Under the pieces are notes generated by a model. It worked only from the letters and a program-made list of their open reading frames with translations, did no database searches and was not told where the DNA came from. Positions 38,008 to 46,310 of a DNA stretch of 64,000 nucleotides are shown piece after piece (within the stretch, counting starts at the first letter, position 1; the number at the start of each line of letters is the position of its first letter). The stretch lies in NCBI RefSeq assembly GCF_024586915.1, contig NZ_JANBVS010000001.1:310001-374000 (forward strand), written 5' to 3'. The translations under genes and the position numbers were made by a program. This stretch comes from Bradyrhizobium sp. SRS-191 (GTDB taxonomy: Bacteria > Pseudomonadota > Alphaproteobacteria > Rhizobiales > Xanthobacteraceae).

Positions 38008-39393
38008 CTAACGACCATCGGGGGTCCGTACGCCCGCCCAGCTGTCCCGGATCTGCTGGTAGTGCACGCTCGGATCGTAGGTGGTCGTTGGCAGGTTCAG
38101 CACCTGCGGCGACAGACGTCCGACCGTCTGGAGAACCGAATAGGACGCGACGACACGATCGTGCTGGGCGGTCACCAGCGACACCCGGGCATTGACCAGC
38201 GCCTGCTGGGCATTGAGCACGTCGAGCGTCGTACGCTGGCCGGCCTTGGCTTCCTCGCGAACGCCGTTCAGGGCGATCTCCGAGGCCGAAACCTGGGCCT
38301 GGGCCGACTGCACCTGAGCCTTGCCGGCCAGCAGCTTGCCCCACGCAGATACCACGTCGGAACGGGCCTGATCGCGCGTCTGCTCGAGGGTCAGACGCCG
38401 CTGCGCGAGCGTCTCCTTCGACTGCCGGATCAACGCATATTCACCACCGCCCTGATAGATCGGCACAGTGAGCGTCGCCGTCGCGGCGGCATTGAACGCC
38501 TTGTACGATTGGACCGAGGTTTCATACGATTCGCTCGCCGAGGCCTGAAGCGAGACGGTCGGCAACAGAGCTCCTTCGTTGATCTTCACCTGAAGGAACT
38601 GAACGTCGATGCCGAACATCGCGGAGGTCACAGTCGGGCTTTCGGTCAGGGCCGTCTCGACTGCCTGCTGAAGCGTCGGGGGCAGGTACCGATCGACGGG
38701 CGAGCCTGGCGTGAGATTCACCGGCTCGCTGCCGATGATGCGCCGGAAATTCGACCGGGTCGCAGTGAGATTCGCTTCGGCCGTGAGTTGCTGGGTACGG
38801 CCAGCTGCGAGCTGCGCCTCGGACTGCGCAACGTCCGTGCGGGTGACTTCGCCGACATTGAAGCGATCGCGCGTCTGCTTCAGCGTCTGCTCCAGCACCC
38901 GCGTATTGCTGCGCTGGACCTCGACGATCGCCGCGTCCCGCAGATAGTCCATATAGATGGTGGCGGCCGACAACAGCACGTTCTGCTCGAGGACGCGCAG
39001 GCCTTCGCGCTCACCGGAGACGCTCGCCTCAGCCTTCCGGACGCCATTGGCTGTCTGCTGACCGTTGTAGAGAGTCTGGTTCGCCGTCAACGTGACGCTC
39101 CGCGGCCTCTGCAGGCCGTGGGCCGCCGGCGCCCCAGGAGCCGTCTGCAGATCCGTATAGGAGACGCCGCCCGTCGCCTGCAGCTTCACGTTAGGCCGGT
39201 AGCCAGACAGCGCCTGCGGAACGCCTTCATCGGTCGCGCGAACGAAAGCCCGCTGCGCGTTCAGTTGCGGGTTGTTCTGATAGGCGCGCACCAGCGCAGC
39301 CTCGATCGTGTCGGCCAGCGCAGGCGTCGGGCCTGCACAAGCGATCACGAGAACCGCAGCCGCCGCCGCGGTGACGAGCTTCACCCCAAACAT
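38008..39393 (-). CDS. tolC: TolC family outer-membrane channel protein
   Basis: A 461-residue protein. The signal peptide is MFGVKLVTAAAAAVLVIACA through ALA-D. Two OEP repeats follow, each starting with an alpha-barrel segment (TIEAALVRAYQNNPQLNAQR and LQQAVETALTESPTV) and containing coiled-coil helices (VTRTDVAQSEAQLAAGRTQQ; TLDVLNAQQALVNARVSLVT). It forms the trimeric outer-membrane duct for type I secretion and efflux. It follows pcm in an alphaproteobacterial pcm-tolC-popZ-valS order and ends at a strong terminator. Confidence 0.93.
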   Translation of the reverse strand: MFGVKLVTAAAAAVLVIACAGPTPALADTIEAALVRAYQNNPQLNAQRAFVRATDEGVPQALSGYRPNVKLQATGGVSYTDLQTAPGAPAAHGLQRPRSVTLTANQTLYNGQQTANGVRKAEASVSGEREGLRVLEQNVLLSAATIYMDYLRDAAIVEVQRSNTRVLEQTLKQTRDRFNVGEVTRTDVAQSEAQLAAGRTQQLTAEANLTATRSNFRRIIGSEPVNLTPGSPVDRYLPPTLQQAVETALTESPTVTSAMFGIDVQFLQVKINEGALLPTVSLQASASESYETSVQSYKAFNAAATATLTVPIYQGGGEYALIRQSKETLAQRRLTLEQTRDQARSDVVSAWGKLLAGKAQVQSAQAQVSASEIALNGVREEAKAGQRTTLDVLNAQQALVNARVSLVTAQHDRVVASYSVLQTVGRLSPQVLNLPTTTYDPSVHYQQIRDSWAGVRTPDGR

Positions 39394-39679
39394 CCCTGTT
39401 CCATTCTTTCGTTACCGGCTCGAACGCCAGAGCCGGGCCGTAACCTGTTGAAGAGACTCCCGCGCACCTCGCACCTTATTCCCCAAGCAAGCGCAACGGA
39501 ACCACCCTCCCCTGGAACTGCTGCTGAAATCTCCTTACGTGCAGCATCCGGGCCACACTTCTGATTTGAAACAGAATTTTGCCCGTCTACAGCCGTGAAG
39601 ACGACTCAACGAAATCGCCATTGCGCGAGCGGGATCACCGCGCGCTCAACCGAGTCGGCAAGAAGATTCGTAGGACGAC

Positions 39680-40345
39680 TTAAAACACGAACTCGGGGAC
39701 GCGTTCGAGACCGGGAACAACCGGTGCCGCGGCATCGAACAGGACCCTGCTGCCGATGTCACCATGCGATCGCGTAAAGATCATGGCACGTGCGGGCTTC
39801 GTCTTGGCAAACACGCCGACCAGGCGGCCGGCTTCCTTGAGCTGGCGGCAAAGGCCATCCACCGGGATCTCGGTGGCGCCATTCAACAGAATCACGTCGA
39901 AGCGACCGTCGGCCGGATCGCCCTGCACGGCGGGTGCGACGCGAATCGCGACCGGGCATCCTTCGGCAGCAGCCAGCAACTGCTTGGCGCGCCCTTCCAA
40001 GGCAGGGTCGACCTCGGTTGCGATCACGCTGCCAGCCAGCTTGGCGGCCAGCGCTGCGAGATAGCCGGTCGCGCAGCCCACCACGAGCACAGTGTCGGTC
40101 GGCTTGATCTCGGCGGCCTGCAGCATTTTTCCGATCAGCATCGGCTTGATGAGGAACCGCTTCGCCGCAGGGGATTCAGATACGTCGAGATCGAGATCGA
40201 GATAGGCCAGCGCCTGCCGATCGGCGGGGACATAAGCCTCGCGCGGCACGGTCAACAATGCGTCCAGCACGCGGTGATCGGTGACGTCGTTGGTCCGGAC
40301 CTGACCATCGACCATTTTCTGGCGCGCCGTCGCGAATGAAGACAT
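39680..40345 (-). CDS. Protein-L-isoaspartate O-methyltransferase family protein
   Basis: A 221-residue SAM-dependent methyltransferase. ATG at 40345 (MSSFATARQKMVDGQVRTND) is the family-like start. ALLTVPREAYVPADRQALAY is the Pcm substrate region, and TVLVVGCATGYLAALAAKLA is motif I with Cys where Pcm usually has GxGxGY. Other landmarks are VIATEVDP and RFDVILLNGATEIP. Because the glycine motif differs and this clade pairs with tolC, its substrate may not be isoaspartate. Confidence 0.82.
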   Translation of the reverse strand: MSSFATARQKMVDGQVRTNDVTDHRVLDALLTVPREAYVPADRQALAYLDLDLDVSESPAAKRFLIKPMLIGKMLQAAEIKPTDTVLVVGCATGYLAALAAKLAGSVIATEVDPALEGRAKQLLAAAEGCPVAIRVAPAVQGDPADGRFDVILLNGATEIPVDGLCRQLKEAGRLVGVFAKTKPARAMIFTRSHGDIGSRVLFDAAAPVVPGLERVPEFVF

Positions 40346-40495
40346 GAGCAGACCTGCAAGCAAAGCGGACGAACCGCGAACGATCTGCGCAATCTTTTGG
40401 TACAAGGCTCTCGAAAAGGCAACACGCGGTTCAAACGGATACACCGCGCGTTGCTCAGAGGCTGGCGACGGCAGCGGCCGTCACACCCCGGGCCG

Positions 40496-40681
40496 CTACT
40501 CGATCACCACGGCCAGCCGGCCGATCAAATGCACGATCTCGTCCAGATGCTCCGAATCGCCACGCGTCACAGCGTCGGCCAACCGCGTCAGGCACTCGTC
40601 ATCGCTGAGACGCGCGACCGGGTCGGGAATCAACGACGGCGCGGCAACTGTCTGGGTGAAATGGATGATGGTGTTCGGCAT
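40496..40681 (-). CDS. Small hypothetical protein (61 aa)
   Basis: ATG 40681 to stop 40496 encodes MPNTIIHFTQTVAAPSLIPD and continues with an acidic amphipathic stretch (LSDDECLTRLADAVTRGDSE, HLDEIVHLIGRL). The composition is protein-like with regular helix spacing and no repeat origin. It lies between pcm and tRNA-Asn. I do not recognise the family. Confidence 0.5.
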   Translation of the reverse strand: MPNTIIHFTQTVAAPSLIPDPVARLSDDECLTRLADAVTRGDSEHLDEIVHLIGRLAVVIE

Positions 40682-40937
40682 CTGACAACACTCCGTGACC
40701 CCGGCACTGGCAAGCTTCCCTGACTATCGATGCCGATTTGATCCCCTCCAAGTGAAATTCCTGTCATCCAACTGTGGGCGGCGGCTGCCCATTCAGCGTT
40801 CAAAATCAAGACAAGCCACTGAATCTGAAATGAAAATCCAGCGAGCCCGCAAATGTAACCGGAATGCGATTTCGTTCTATGCAAGGCGAAAAGGCTTTGT
40901 TATACGCAGCCGCACTCGCGAACACTGCTTCGCTCGT

Positions 40938-41012
40938 TCCTCGGTAGCTCAGCGGTAGAGCATTCGACTGTTAATCGAATGGTCGCTGGTTCGAATCCAG
41001 CCCGGGGAGCCA
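40938..41012 (+). tRNA. tRNA-Asn(GTT)
   Basis: It is 75 nt with an encoded CCA. The acceptor stem TCCTCGG pairs with CCGGGGA (one T-G pair). The D-arm is GCTCAGCGGTAGAGC, the anticodon loop is CTGTTAA (anticodon GTT), and the T-arm is GCTGGTTCGAATCCAGC. Confidence 0.97.
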
Positions 41013-41209
41013 TTCTGGCCGCGCCGAATGGTTCTTCTCTCCCAGACATCTCAGATCCTGCTTTCGCCTTGGCTGGCTGTGTATGCGGCTGACGTCTGAC
41101 GTCGGCTGATGGCAAGGCGGCAAAGGCGATGACGGCGCGAGATGCCTGCCTTGACGGCGCAGGAGCGCTCGGGCAAGCGAGGCTCACCTCTTGCAAGCGA
41201 CGAGCAGCG

Positions 41210-41713
41210 ATGCCGATTTCCGATCATCTCAGGGCCGTGCGCAGCAAGATCGGCCACGACCTCCTGGCAACCACCGCAGTGTCCATCTCGGTGTTCGACG
41301 ACACCGGGCGCATCCTGCTGGGGCGCGACGCCGAGACAAATCTCTGGACCCTGCCTGGCGGCGCCATCGACCCGAATGAACATCCAGCCGACGCGGCCAG
41401 CCGCGAATGTTTCGAGGAGACCGGGCTCGTGGTCCGGCCGCAACGCCTGCTCGGCGTATTCGGTGGTCCCGAATTCCTGATTCGCTACCCCAATGGCGAC
41501 CTGACCTACTATACCGTGATCGCCTTCGAGGCCGTCGTCATCGGCGGTACGCCGACGCCCGATGGAGACGAGATTGCCTCGCTGAGATTCGTCGATCGGC
41601 AGGAATGGGAACAGCTCCCGGTGTCACCATCGAGCCGAATCATCTCGCGTCAGGCATTCGGCCGCGACCCCATGCCCTATTTCGCCGCAGCGGGCTGGCG
41701 GCCCGAGAGCTGA
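41210..41713 (+). CDS. Nudix hydrolase
   Basis: A 167-residue Nudix protein. The Nudix box is GGAIDPNEHPADAASRECFEETGL-like (G-x5-E-x7-RE-x2-EE-x-G), seen as GGAIDPNE then SRECFEETGLV. It hydrolyses a nucleoside-diphosphate-linked compound; the GNDLTYYTVIAFEAV-type region gives no specific substrate. ATG 41210 (MPISDHLRAVRSKIGHDLLA) fits family N-termini better than the upstream frame start at 41129. The DMT transporter begins 31 bp later. Confidence 0.85.
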   Translation: MPISDHLRAVRSKIGHDLLATTAVSISVFDDTGRILLGRDAETNLWTLPGGAIDPNEHPADAASRECFEETGLVVRPQRLLGVFGGPEFLIRYPNGDLTYYTVIAFEAVVIGGTPTPDGDEIASLRFVDRQEWEQLPVSPSSRIISRQAFGRDPMPYFAAAGWRPES

Positions 41714-41744
41714 TCGCCGGTCGTCGCTCATCAAGGCCCGCCGT

Positions 41745-42590
41745 TTGGACCCGATTGCCACGATCCTGATGCTGCTCGCAGGTCTGCTTCACGCGACCTG
41801 GCATGCCATCGTCAAGACGGGCAGCGGCGTCTCAATCCTTGCGGGCATGGGCCTGGTCAGCAGCGTGCTGACGATGCCTTTCCTGTTCTTCGTCCCGGCA
41901 CCTTCGCCGTCGACCTGGCCAATCCTCCTCGCCTCGCTGGCCTTGCATGCCGGCTACAAGACCAGTCTCGCGACGGCCTACCGCTCGGCCGAGTTTGGAC
42001 GCGCTTATCCGATCGCCCGCGGGACCGTGCCGCTGTTCGCAACGCTGCTCGCCTATCTCGGGCTGCGACAATGGCCTCACGCCGGACAGCTGACCGGCAT
42101 TGCAGTCATCGTCGTCGGCATTCTCGGGCTGGCGCGCGACCGCGTCCACGGCCCGATCGACCGCCGCGCGTTCGCGGCCGCGATTCTTGCCGCCGCAATG
42201 GTCGCCGCCTACTCCGTCATTGATGCCGCAGGCACGCGGCAGCCGGAGGGATGGGCCTCGTTCACCGTGTGGGTGATCGTGCTCGACAGCCTCGTGTTCT
42301 TCGTCGTGGCGACAATACAGCGCGGTCCGGCCATCATGTCCGACATTCGCGAATCCCTCGTGGCGGTGCTGATCGCAGGCCTGTTGGGTCTCACGTCCTT
42401 CGCCGTGTTCCTGTGGGCGCTGAGCCGCAATCCGATCGCGAACGTCGTCGCCTTCCGCGAGTGCAGCGTCCTGTTTGCGACGATGATCGGCGTACTGGTC
42501 CTAAAGGAGCGTGCGACACCGCAGCGGCTGTGCTGCGCCGCGCTCATAGCCGTGGGACTCGCCATCGTCGCCGTGCTCAAGCCTGTCTGA
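41745..42590 (+). CDS. EamA/DMT superfamily transporter
   Basis: A 281-residue membrane protein with about ten hydrophobic helices in two EamA halves (ILMLLAGLLHATWHAIVKTG at the start; AFRECSVLFATMIGVLVLKE near the end). The second half has the usual conserved P/E-rich hinge before helix 10. The start is TTG at 41745 with AAGG upstream. It exports or imports small metabolites; the substrate is unknown. It likely shares a transcript with the Nudix gene. Confidence 0.83.
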   Translation: MDPIATILMLLAGLLHATWHAIVKTGSGVSILAGMGLVSSVLTMPFLFFVPAPSPSTWPILLASLALHAGYKTSLATAYRSAEFGRAYPIARGTVPLFATLLAYLGLRQWPHAGQLTGIAVIVVGILGLARDRVHGPIDRRAFAAAILAAAMVAAYSVIDAAGTRQPEGWASFTVWVIVLDSLVFFVVATIQRGPAIMSDIRESLVAVLIAGLLGLTSFAVFLWALSRNPIANVVAFRECSVLFATMIGVLVLKERATPQRLCCAALIAVGLAIVAVLKPV

Positions 42591-42809
42591 GCCCGCAAAT
42601 AACTAATTACCTTCCGAGCTGCTCTCATAGTTCCATGTTCATCGCATAGTGCACATCACTGCATCAGTGACGGACTAAGGGAGGGTTCCGTAAAACTCCT
42701 GGTTGCAAAATTGAAACAACTAATTCAGTGTTAATTACTTTGTCCTTTACGAGTCCATTGTCCTTGTAGCGTGAGCGTCCTTCAGTCCATCCCATACTGA
42801 TGGTGGCCC

Positions 42810-43256
42810 ATGCCTACTGTACTCATTATTGACGATGATTCCGCCACGCGCGCAGCGCTGGAAACGTTATTGAAGAAGAAGCGGTTCGGCGTTTTTCTTG
42901 CGCCGGACGGTCCAACGGGCATCCGACTGATTGGCGGCGTGTCGTTCGACGCCGTCGTGATCGACATGTTCATGCCGGGCATGGATGGGATCGCAACCAT
43001 CCGCGAGCTGATCAAGATCGATCCAACCGTGCCGTTCATCGCGATTTCCGGCTACGCCTTCACCGACAAGAAGCAGGGAGCTCCCGACTTCCTCGGCATG
43101 GCCATCAAGCTCGGCGCGACGGCAGCGTTGCAGAAGCCGTTCGACATTCTCGATCTGCTCGAAGCGGTCGATCGTGCGATCGAGGTTCGTCAGCGACTGC
43201 TGATCGAAGCCCGGCAACCTGGCTCCGCGTCCACATCTGTCAGGAGAGCCTCATGA
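42810..43256 (+). CDS. Single-domain response regulator (first of tandem pair)
   Basis: A 148-residue CheY-like receiver without output domain. Acidic pocket IIDDDS (8-10), phospho-acceptor Asp in VVIDMFMPGMDG, switch Ser in FIAISGYAF and Lys in ALQKPFD are all kept. Between the Ser and the Lys there is a longer loop than in CheY (TDKKQGAPDFLGMAIKLGA). The same PDFLG loop occurs in the next gene. Its stop overlaps the next ATG (ATGA), so the two are coupled. No kinase gene is adjacent. Confidence 0.87.
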   Translation: MPTVLIIDDDSATRAALETLLKKKRFGVFLAPDGPTGIRLIGGVSFDAVVIDMFMPGMDGIATIRELIKIDPTVPFIAISGYAFTDKKQGAPDFLGMAIKLGATAALQKPFDILDLLEAVDRAIEVRQRLLIEARQPGSASTSVRRAS

Positions 43257-43669
43257 CGAACATTCTGGTCGTTGATGACGAAGTCGGCGTATGCTGTGTC
43301 ATCCAGCATCTTCTGGTTCGTGAAGGGTACGCGGTCACGGCGGTGACCGATGGCCGGCTGGCGATGGATGCCGTCGCCCGCGACGATTTTGCCGCGGCCC
43401 TGATCGATCTGAACCTCGCCGACATGGACGGCAATGACGTCATCAGGGCGGCGCGAGCGGCCCGGCCGAACATGCCGATCGTGATGATGTCGGGCCTGGT
43501 GCTGGAATCCGGGCGCGGGACCCCCGATTTCCTCGGTCTCTCGGCAAGGGTCGTCGGCCTGCATCGGCTGGCAAAGCCGTTCAAGCCGCGGGATCTGTCG
43601 CAATTGATGCGCGACATTCTCATGCACGAGAGTGAGCCCCTCGCCGTCGCGGCCATGACGCGGCAGTAA
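43253..43669 (+). CDS. Single-domain response regulator (second of tandem pair)
   Basis: A 138-residue receiver. Acidic pocket VVDDE, phospho-acceptor Asp in ALIDLNLADMDG, switch Ser in IVMMSGLVLE and Lys in RLAKPFKPRD. The extended loop RGTPDFLGLSARVVG parallels the first regulator. The pair looks like a duplication that has diverged, perhaps working as a phosphorelay sink or acting on a distant kinase. Confidence 0.87.
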   Translation: MTNILVVDDEVGVCCVIQHLLVREGYAVTAVTDGRLAMDAVARDDFAAALIDLNLADMDGNDVIRAARAARPNMPIVMMSGLVLESGRGTPDFLGLSARVVGLHRLAKPFKPRDLSQLMRDILMHESEPLAVAAMTRQ

Positions 43670-43747
43670 ACTCAAAGGGCAGGTGCCGCGTGGGCCACTG
43701 AGGCGCGCATCCAGCGATTCGCCTGTCGGCGTCGCGTCGATGGGCCG

Positions 43748-43885
43748 CTATCGCTGGTGCACCGCAACCGGTCTCGTCTGCCGCTTGACTGCGGTCCGGA
43801 CATAGCGGGCAATGAAGAGCCTGAGCGTCGCGCGTTGCGAGGAGCGGCAGCCCGGGACACCTCGTCGTACGATTCGCGTCTTCAT
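43748..43885 (-). CDS. Small basic protein (45 aa), hypothetical
   Basis: ATG at 43885 has a strong SD (GGAGG) 6 bp upstream and runs to TAG at 43748. The product begins MKTRIVRRGVPGCRSS and contains LRLFIARYVRTAVKRQ, a basic amphipathic stretch somewhat like DUF1127-type peptides. It is too short for ordinary gene finders. A second minus frame across the same DNA (to 43672) lacks an SD. I do not recognise it. Confidence 0.42.
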   Translation of the reverse strand: MKTRIVRRGVPGCRSSQRATLRLFIARYVRTAVKRQTRPVAVHQR

Positions 43886-44135
43886 CTTCGACCTCCGCTT
43901 ATCCTGGCACCGAACGCGTGAGGCTCGGCGCGAGCAGCCATCTAGGATCGATTAAGTTCCAGCGGATGTGACCTCGTTCACACCGCACATGCGCAGACTG
44001 CGATACCTGTGGCAGGAACGAAAGATATCGGTAACCAATTAGGTCTCGAGTGCCCGATCGTTAAATTTTGAATGATCCGTTCAATTTGAACAAAGTGGAG
44101 CTTTGTCATTCTGCTCGCGGTAGCGCGAGGGGACG
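43886..44135. other. Gene-poor region between small ORFs
   Basis: About 250 bp of AT-richer DNA. It should carry promoters for the two flanking small ORFs. The sequence around 44060-44100 (AAATTTTGAATGATCCG, TTCAATTTGAACAAAG) contains a TTCAA-rich imperfect dyad. No RNA gene or terminator is evident. Confidence 0.35.
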
Positions 44136-44315
44136 ATGAGCGAAGCTGAATACGAACTGTTGATGGACGTTGTAAGAACGGCTATTGCGCCAGAGCTTGA
44201 GACAGATTCCATGGCCCGCTTGTTTTCAATTCGCCCCCTCCCCAAAGCAGCCAACGACAACCAAGGCGCTTGGCCGCTGATCCCGTTTCCGGATGGCTGG
44301 TTCGCGGCCTGCTGA
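44136..44315 (+). CDS. Small hypothetical protein (59 aa)
   Basis: ATG 44136 has GAGGGG 4-5 bp upstream. The product MSEAEYELLMDVVRTAIAPE ends with AWPLIPFPDGWFAAC and a TGA at 44313-44315. The end resembles the start of a Rieske oxygenase-type sequence (FPDGWFA), so it may be a remnant of a longer gene, but the rest looks like an intact short protein. No function is assigned. 44316-44464 holds nothing recognisable. Confidence 0.42.
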   Translation: MSEAEYELLMDVVRTAIAPELETDSMARLFSIRPLPKAANDNQGAWPLIPFPDGWFAAC

Positions 44316-44464
44316 GCCGTATCCGCCGTTCTCTTCCGGATGGGATTCGTTCGCGGTCTGAATTCGCAGATCATATCCTCCGCCTCACTCCTCCTCGCCT
44401 TGACCGATGCTTGAGCCGACAGCATGGCGACGGCACGAGGCCGCCGCCATGCAAGTGACGCCAG

Positions 44465-46207
44465 CTACTTCTTGACGGCGAACACCCAGACGACGCCGCC
44501 TTGCGGCACGTTATCCTCCAATCCGGTATTCCCCTTCGCGAGCGCATCCTGGATGCGTTGCGCGTCGACGCCCCAGCCGGACTGCACGGCGATGTACTGC
44601 GTGCCATCGACCTCGTATGCGACCGGCATGCCCATGATTCCGGAGTTCGTCTTCTGCTCCCACAGGAGCTCGCCGGTTTTGGCATGGAAGGCGCGGAACA
44701 TGCGGTCGTTGGTGCCGCCGACCAGAACGAGATCGCCGGCCGTCGCGGTGACCGAGCCGAACAGCTGCGACTTCGGGAAGTTGTGCGACCAGACCTTCTT
44801 TCCGGAGGCCGGATCCCAGGCTTGCAGCTCGCCGAAATGGTCCGCGCCGGGCCGCACCGTCAGCCCGATGTCCTCGGCCTTGGTGCCGAGCCAGAGCTGC
44901 CCGGGAACGAGCGGCAGCTTCTCGCCGGTGAAGCCGCCGCAGAAATTCTCGTTCGCAGGCACATAGACGAAGCGCGTCTTCTGGCTGTAGGCCGCTGACG
45001 GCCAATCCTTGCCGCCCCACAGCGACGGACAGAAGTCGACCCGTTTGCCCAGCGTCGGCTTGTGCGCGGGATCGACGATCGGCCGCCCCGTCTCAGGCTC
45101 GATGCCCTTCCAGACGTCGGTGTGGACGAAGTTCCAGCCGCTGACATAGTTGATGCGCTCAGGCGTGCGCTCGAGCACCCAGAAGATCGCGTCGCGACCG
45201 GGATGGATCAGGCTCTTGAAGCTCCGACCGTCGCGCTGGAGGTCGACCAGCATCGGTGCATCGACCTCGTCCCAGTCCCACGAATCGTTCTGGTGGTACT
45301 GGAAGTGCGTCTTGATCTTGCCGGTCGCGGGATCGAGCGCGATCACCGAGCTGGTGTAGAGATTGTCGCCGGGATGCAGTCCACCCGGCCACGGCGCGGC
45401 GTTGCCGACGCCCCAATACACAGTCTTCGTGTCCTTGTCGTAGGTGCCGGTCATCCAGGCGGAGCCGCCGCCTGACTTCCAGTCATCGCCGCTCCACGTG
45501 TCATGCCCGGGCTCGCCCTCGCCGGGAATGGTGAAGGTACGCCACAGCTCCTTGCCGTCCTCCGCGTCGTAGGCCACGACGTAGCCGCGCACGCCGAACT
45601 CGCCGCCGGAACCGCCGACCATCACCTTGCCGTCGACGATGAGCGGCATCAGCGTGAGATATTGCCCCTTCTTGTAGTCCTGGACCTTCTTGTCCCACAG
45701 CACCTTGCCGGTCTTGGCGTCGAGCGCGACGAGGTGGTCGTCCGTGGTGGCGAGGTAGAGCTTGTCCTGCCACAAGCCGACGCCGCGGTTCGTCGGATGC
45801 AGCTGGAACAGATCGTCGGGCAGCTCGCGCTTGTAGCGCCAGTACTGATCGCCGGTCTTGGCATTCAGCGCGATCACCTGCCCCATCGGTGTGGTGATGA
45901 ACATGACGCCGTTGTTGACCAGGGGCGGAGCCTCGTGGCCCTCGATCACACCGGTGGCGAAGGTCCACACCGGCACCATGCTCTTGACGTTGGTGGTGTT
46001 GATCTGGTCGAGCGGGCTGTAGCCCTGGCCATCATAGGTGCGGCGATAGAGCATCCAATTGCCGGGCTCAGGGTTCTCGAGCCGAGCGGGCGTGACGGGA
46101 CTGTAGCTCTCGATCGGGCCGGCCACAGCTGCCGGCGCGGCGAGAGAGGTGAATGCGACGGCGCTCGACAGCAGCCATTGCTTGATCGTCGTGGACGTGA
46201 TGGACAT
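44465..46207 (-). CDS. Periplasmic PQQ-dependent alcohol dehydrogenase with lanthanide-type DxD motif
   Basis: A 580-residue quinoprotein. ATG 46207 has GGGGAGG 8 bp upstream and starts a Sec signal ending APAAVA-G30. The eight-bladed propeller carries tryptophan-docking repeats. Metal and PQQ ligands are E203 (GGEFGVRG), N269 (GVGNAAPW) and catalytic D311 in NDSWDWDEVD, with a second Asp, D313, two residues later. That +2 Asp marks lanthanide-dependent XoxF/ExaF/PedH enzymes; calcium MxaF has Ala. The usual vicinal Cys-Cys near residue 135-140 is absent (QLHPTNRGVGLW). It oxidises an alcohol and passes electrons out; the Rieske gene lies just upstream. Confidence 0.88.
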   Translation of the reverse strand: MSITSTTIKQWLLSSAVAFTSLAAPAAVAGPIESYSPVTPARLENPEPGNWMLYRRTYDGQGYSPLDQINTTNVKSMVPVWTFATGVIEGHEAPPLVNNGVMFITTPMGQVIALNAKTGDQYWRYKRELPDDLFQLHPTNRGVGLWQDKLYLATTDDHLVALDAKTGKVLWDKKVQDYKKGQYLTLMPLIVDGKVMVGGSGGEFGVRGYVVAYDAEDGKELWRTFTIPGEGEPGHDTWSGDDWKSGGGSAWMTGTYDKDTKTVYWGVGNAAPWPGGLHPGDNLYTSSVIALDPATGKIKTHFQYHQNDSWDWDEVDAPMLVDLQRDGRSFKSLIHPGRDAIFWVLERTPERINYVSGWNFVHTDVWKGIEPETGRPIVDPAHKPTLGKRVDFCPSLWGGKDWPSAAYSQKTRFVYVPANENFCGGFTGEKLPLVPGQLWLGTKAEDIGLTVRPGADHFGELQAWDPASGKKVWSHNFPKSQLFGSVTATAGDLVLVGGTNDRMFRAFHAKTGELLWEQKTNSGIMGMPVAYEVDGTQYIAVQSGWGVDAQRIQDALAKGNTGLEDNVPQGGVVWVFAVKK

Positions 46208-46310
46208 GGACAAACCTCCCCTGCTTCGTTGTTCGCTTCTTTGCTCGTCGTGGCGATGCTCACGACGTTGTCTGTGACGATGCGAGTTCCGATAGGCGCA
46301 CGAGATCTCA

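Noticed and set aside
43672..43860. 62-codon minus-strand frame
   Set aside because: It overlaps the 45-aa ORF at 43748, has no SD at its GTG start, and its composition is not protein-like.
44081..44425. 114-codon minus-strand frame opposite the 59-aa ORF
   Set aside because: It has no SD and low-complexity Ser/Arg composition; the plus-strand ORF has better signals.
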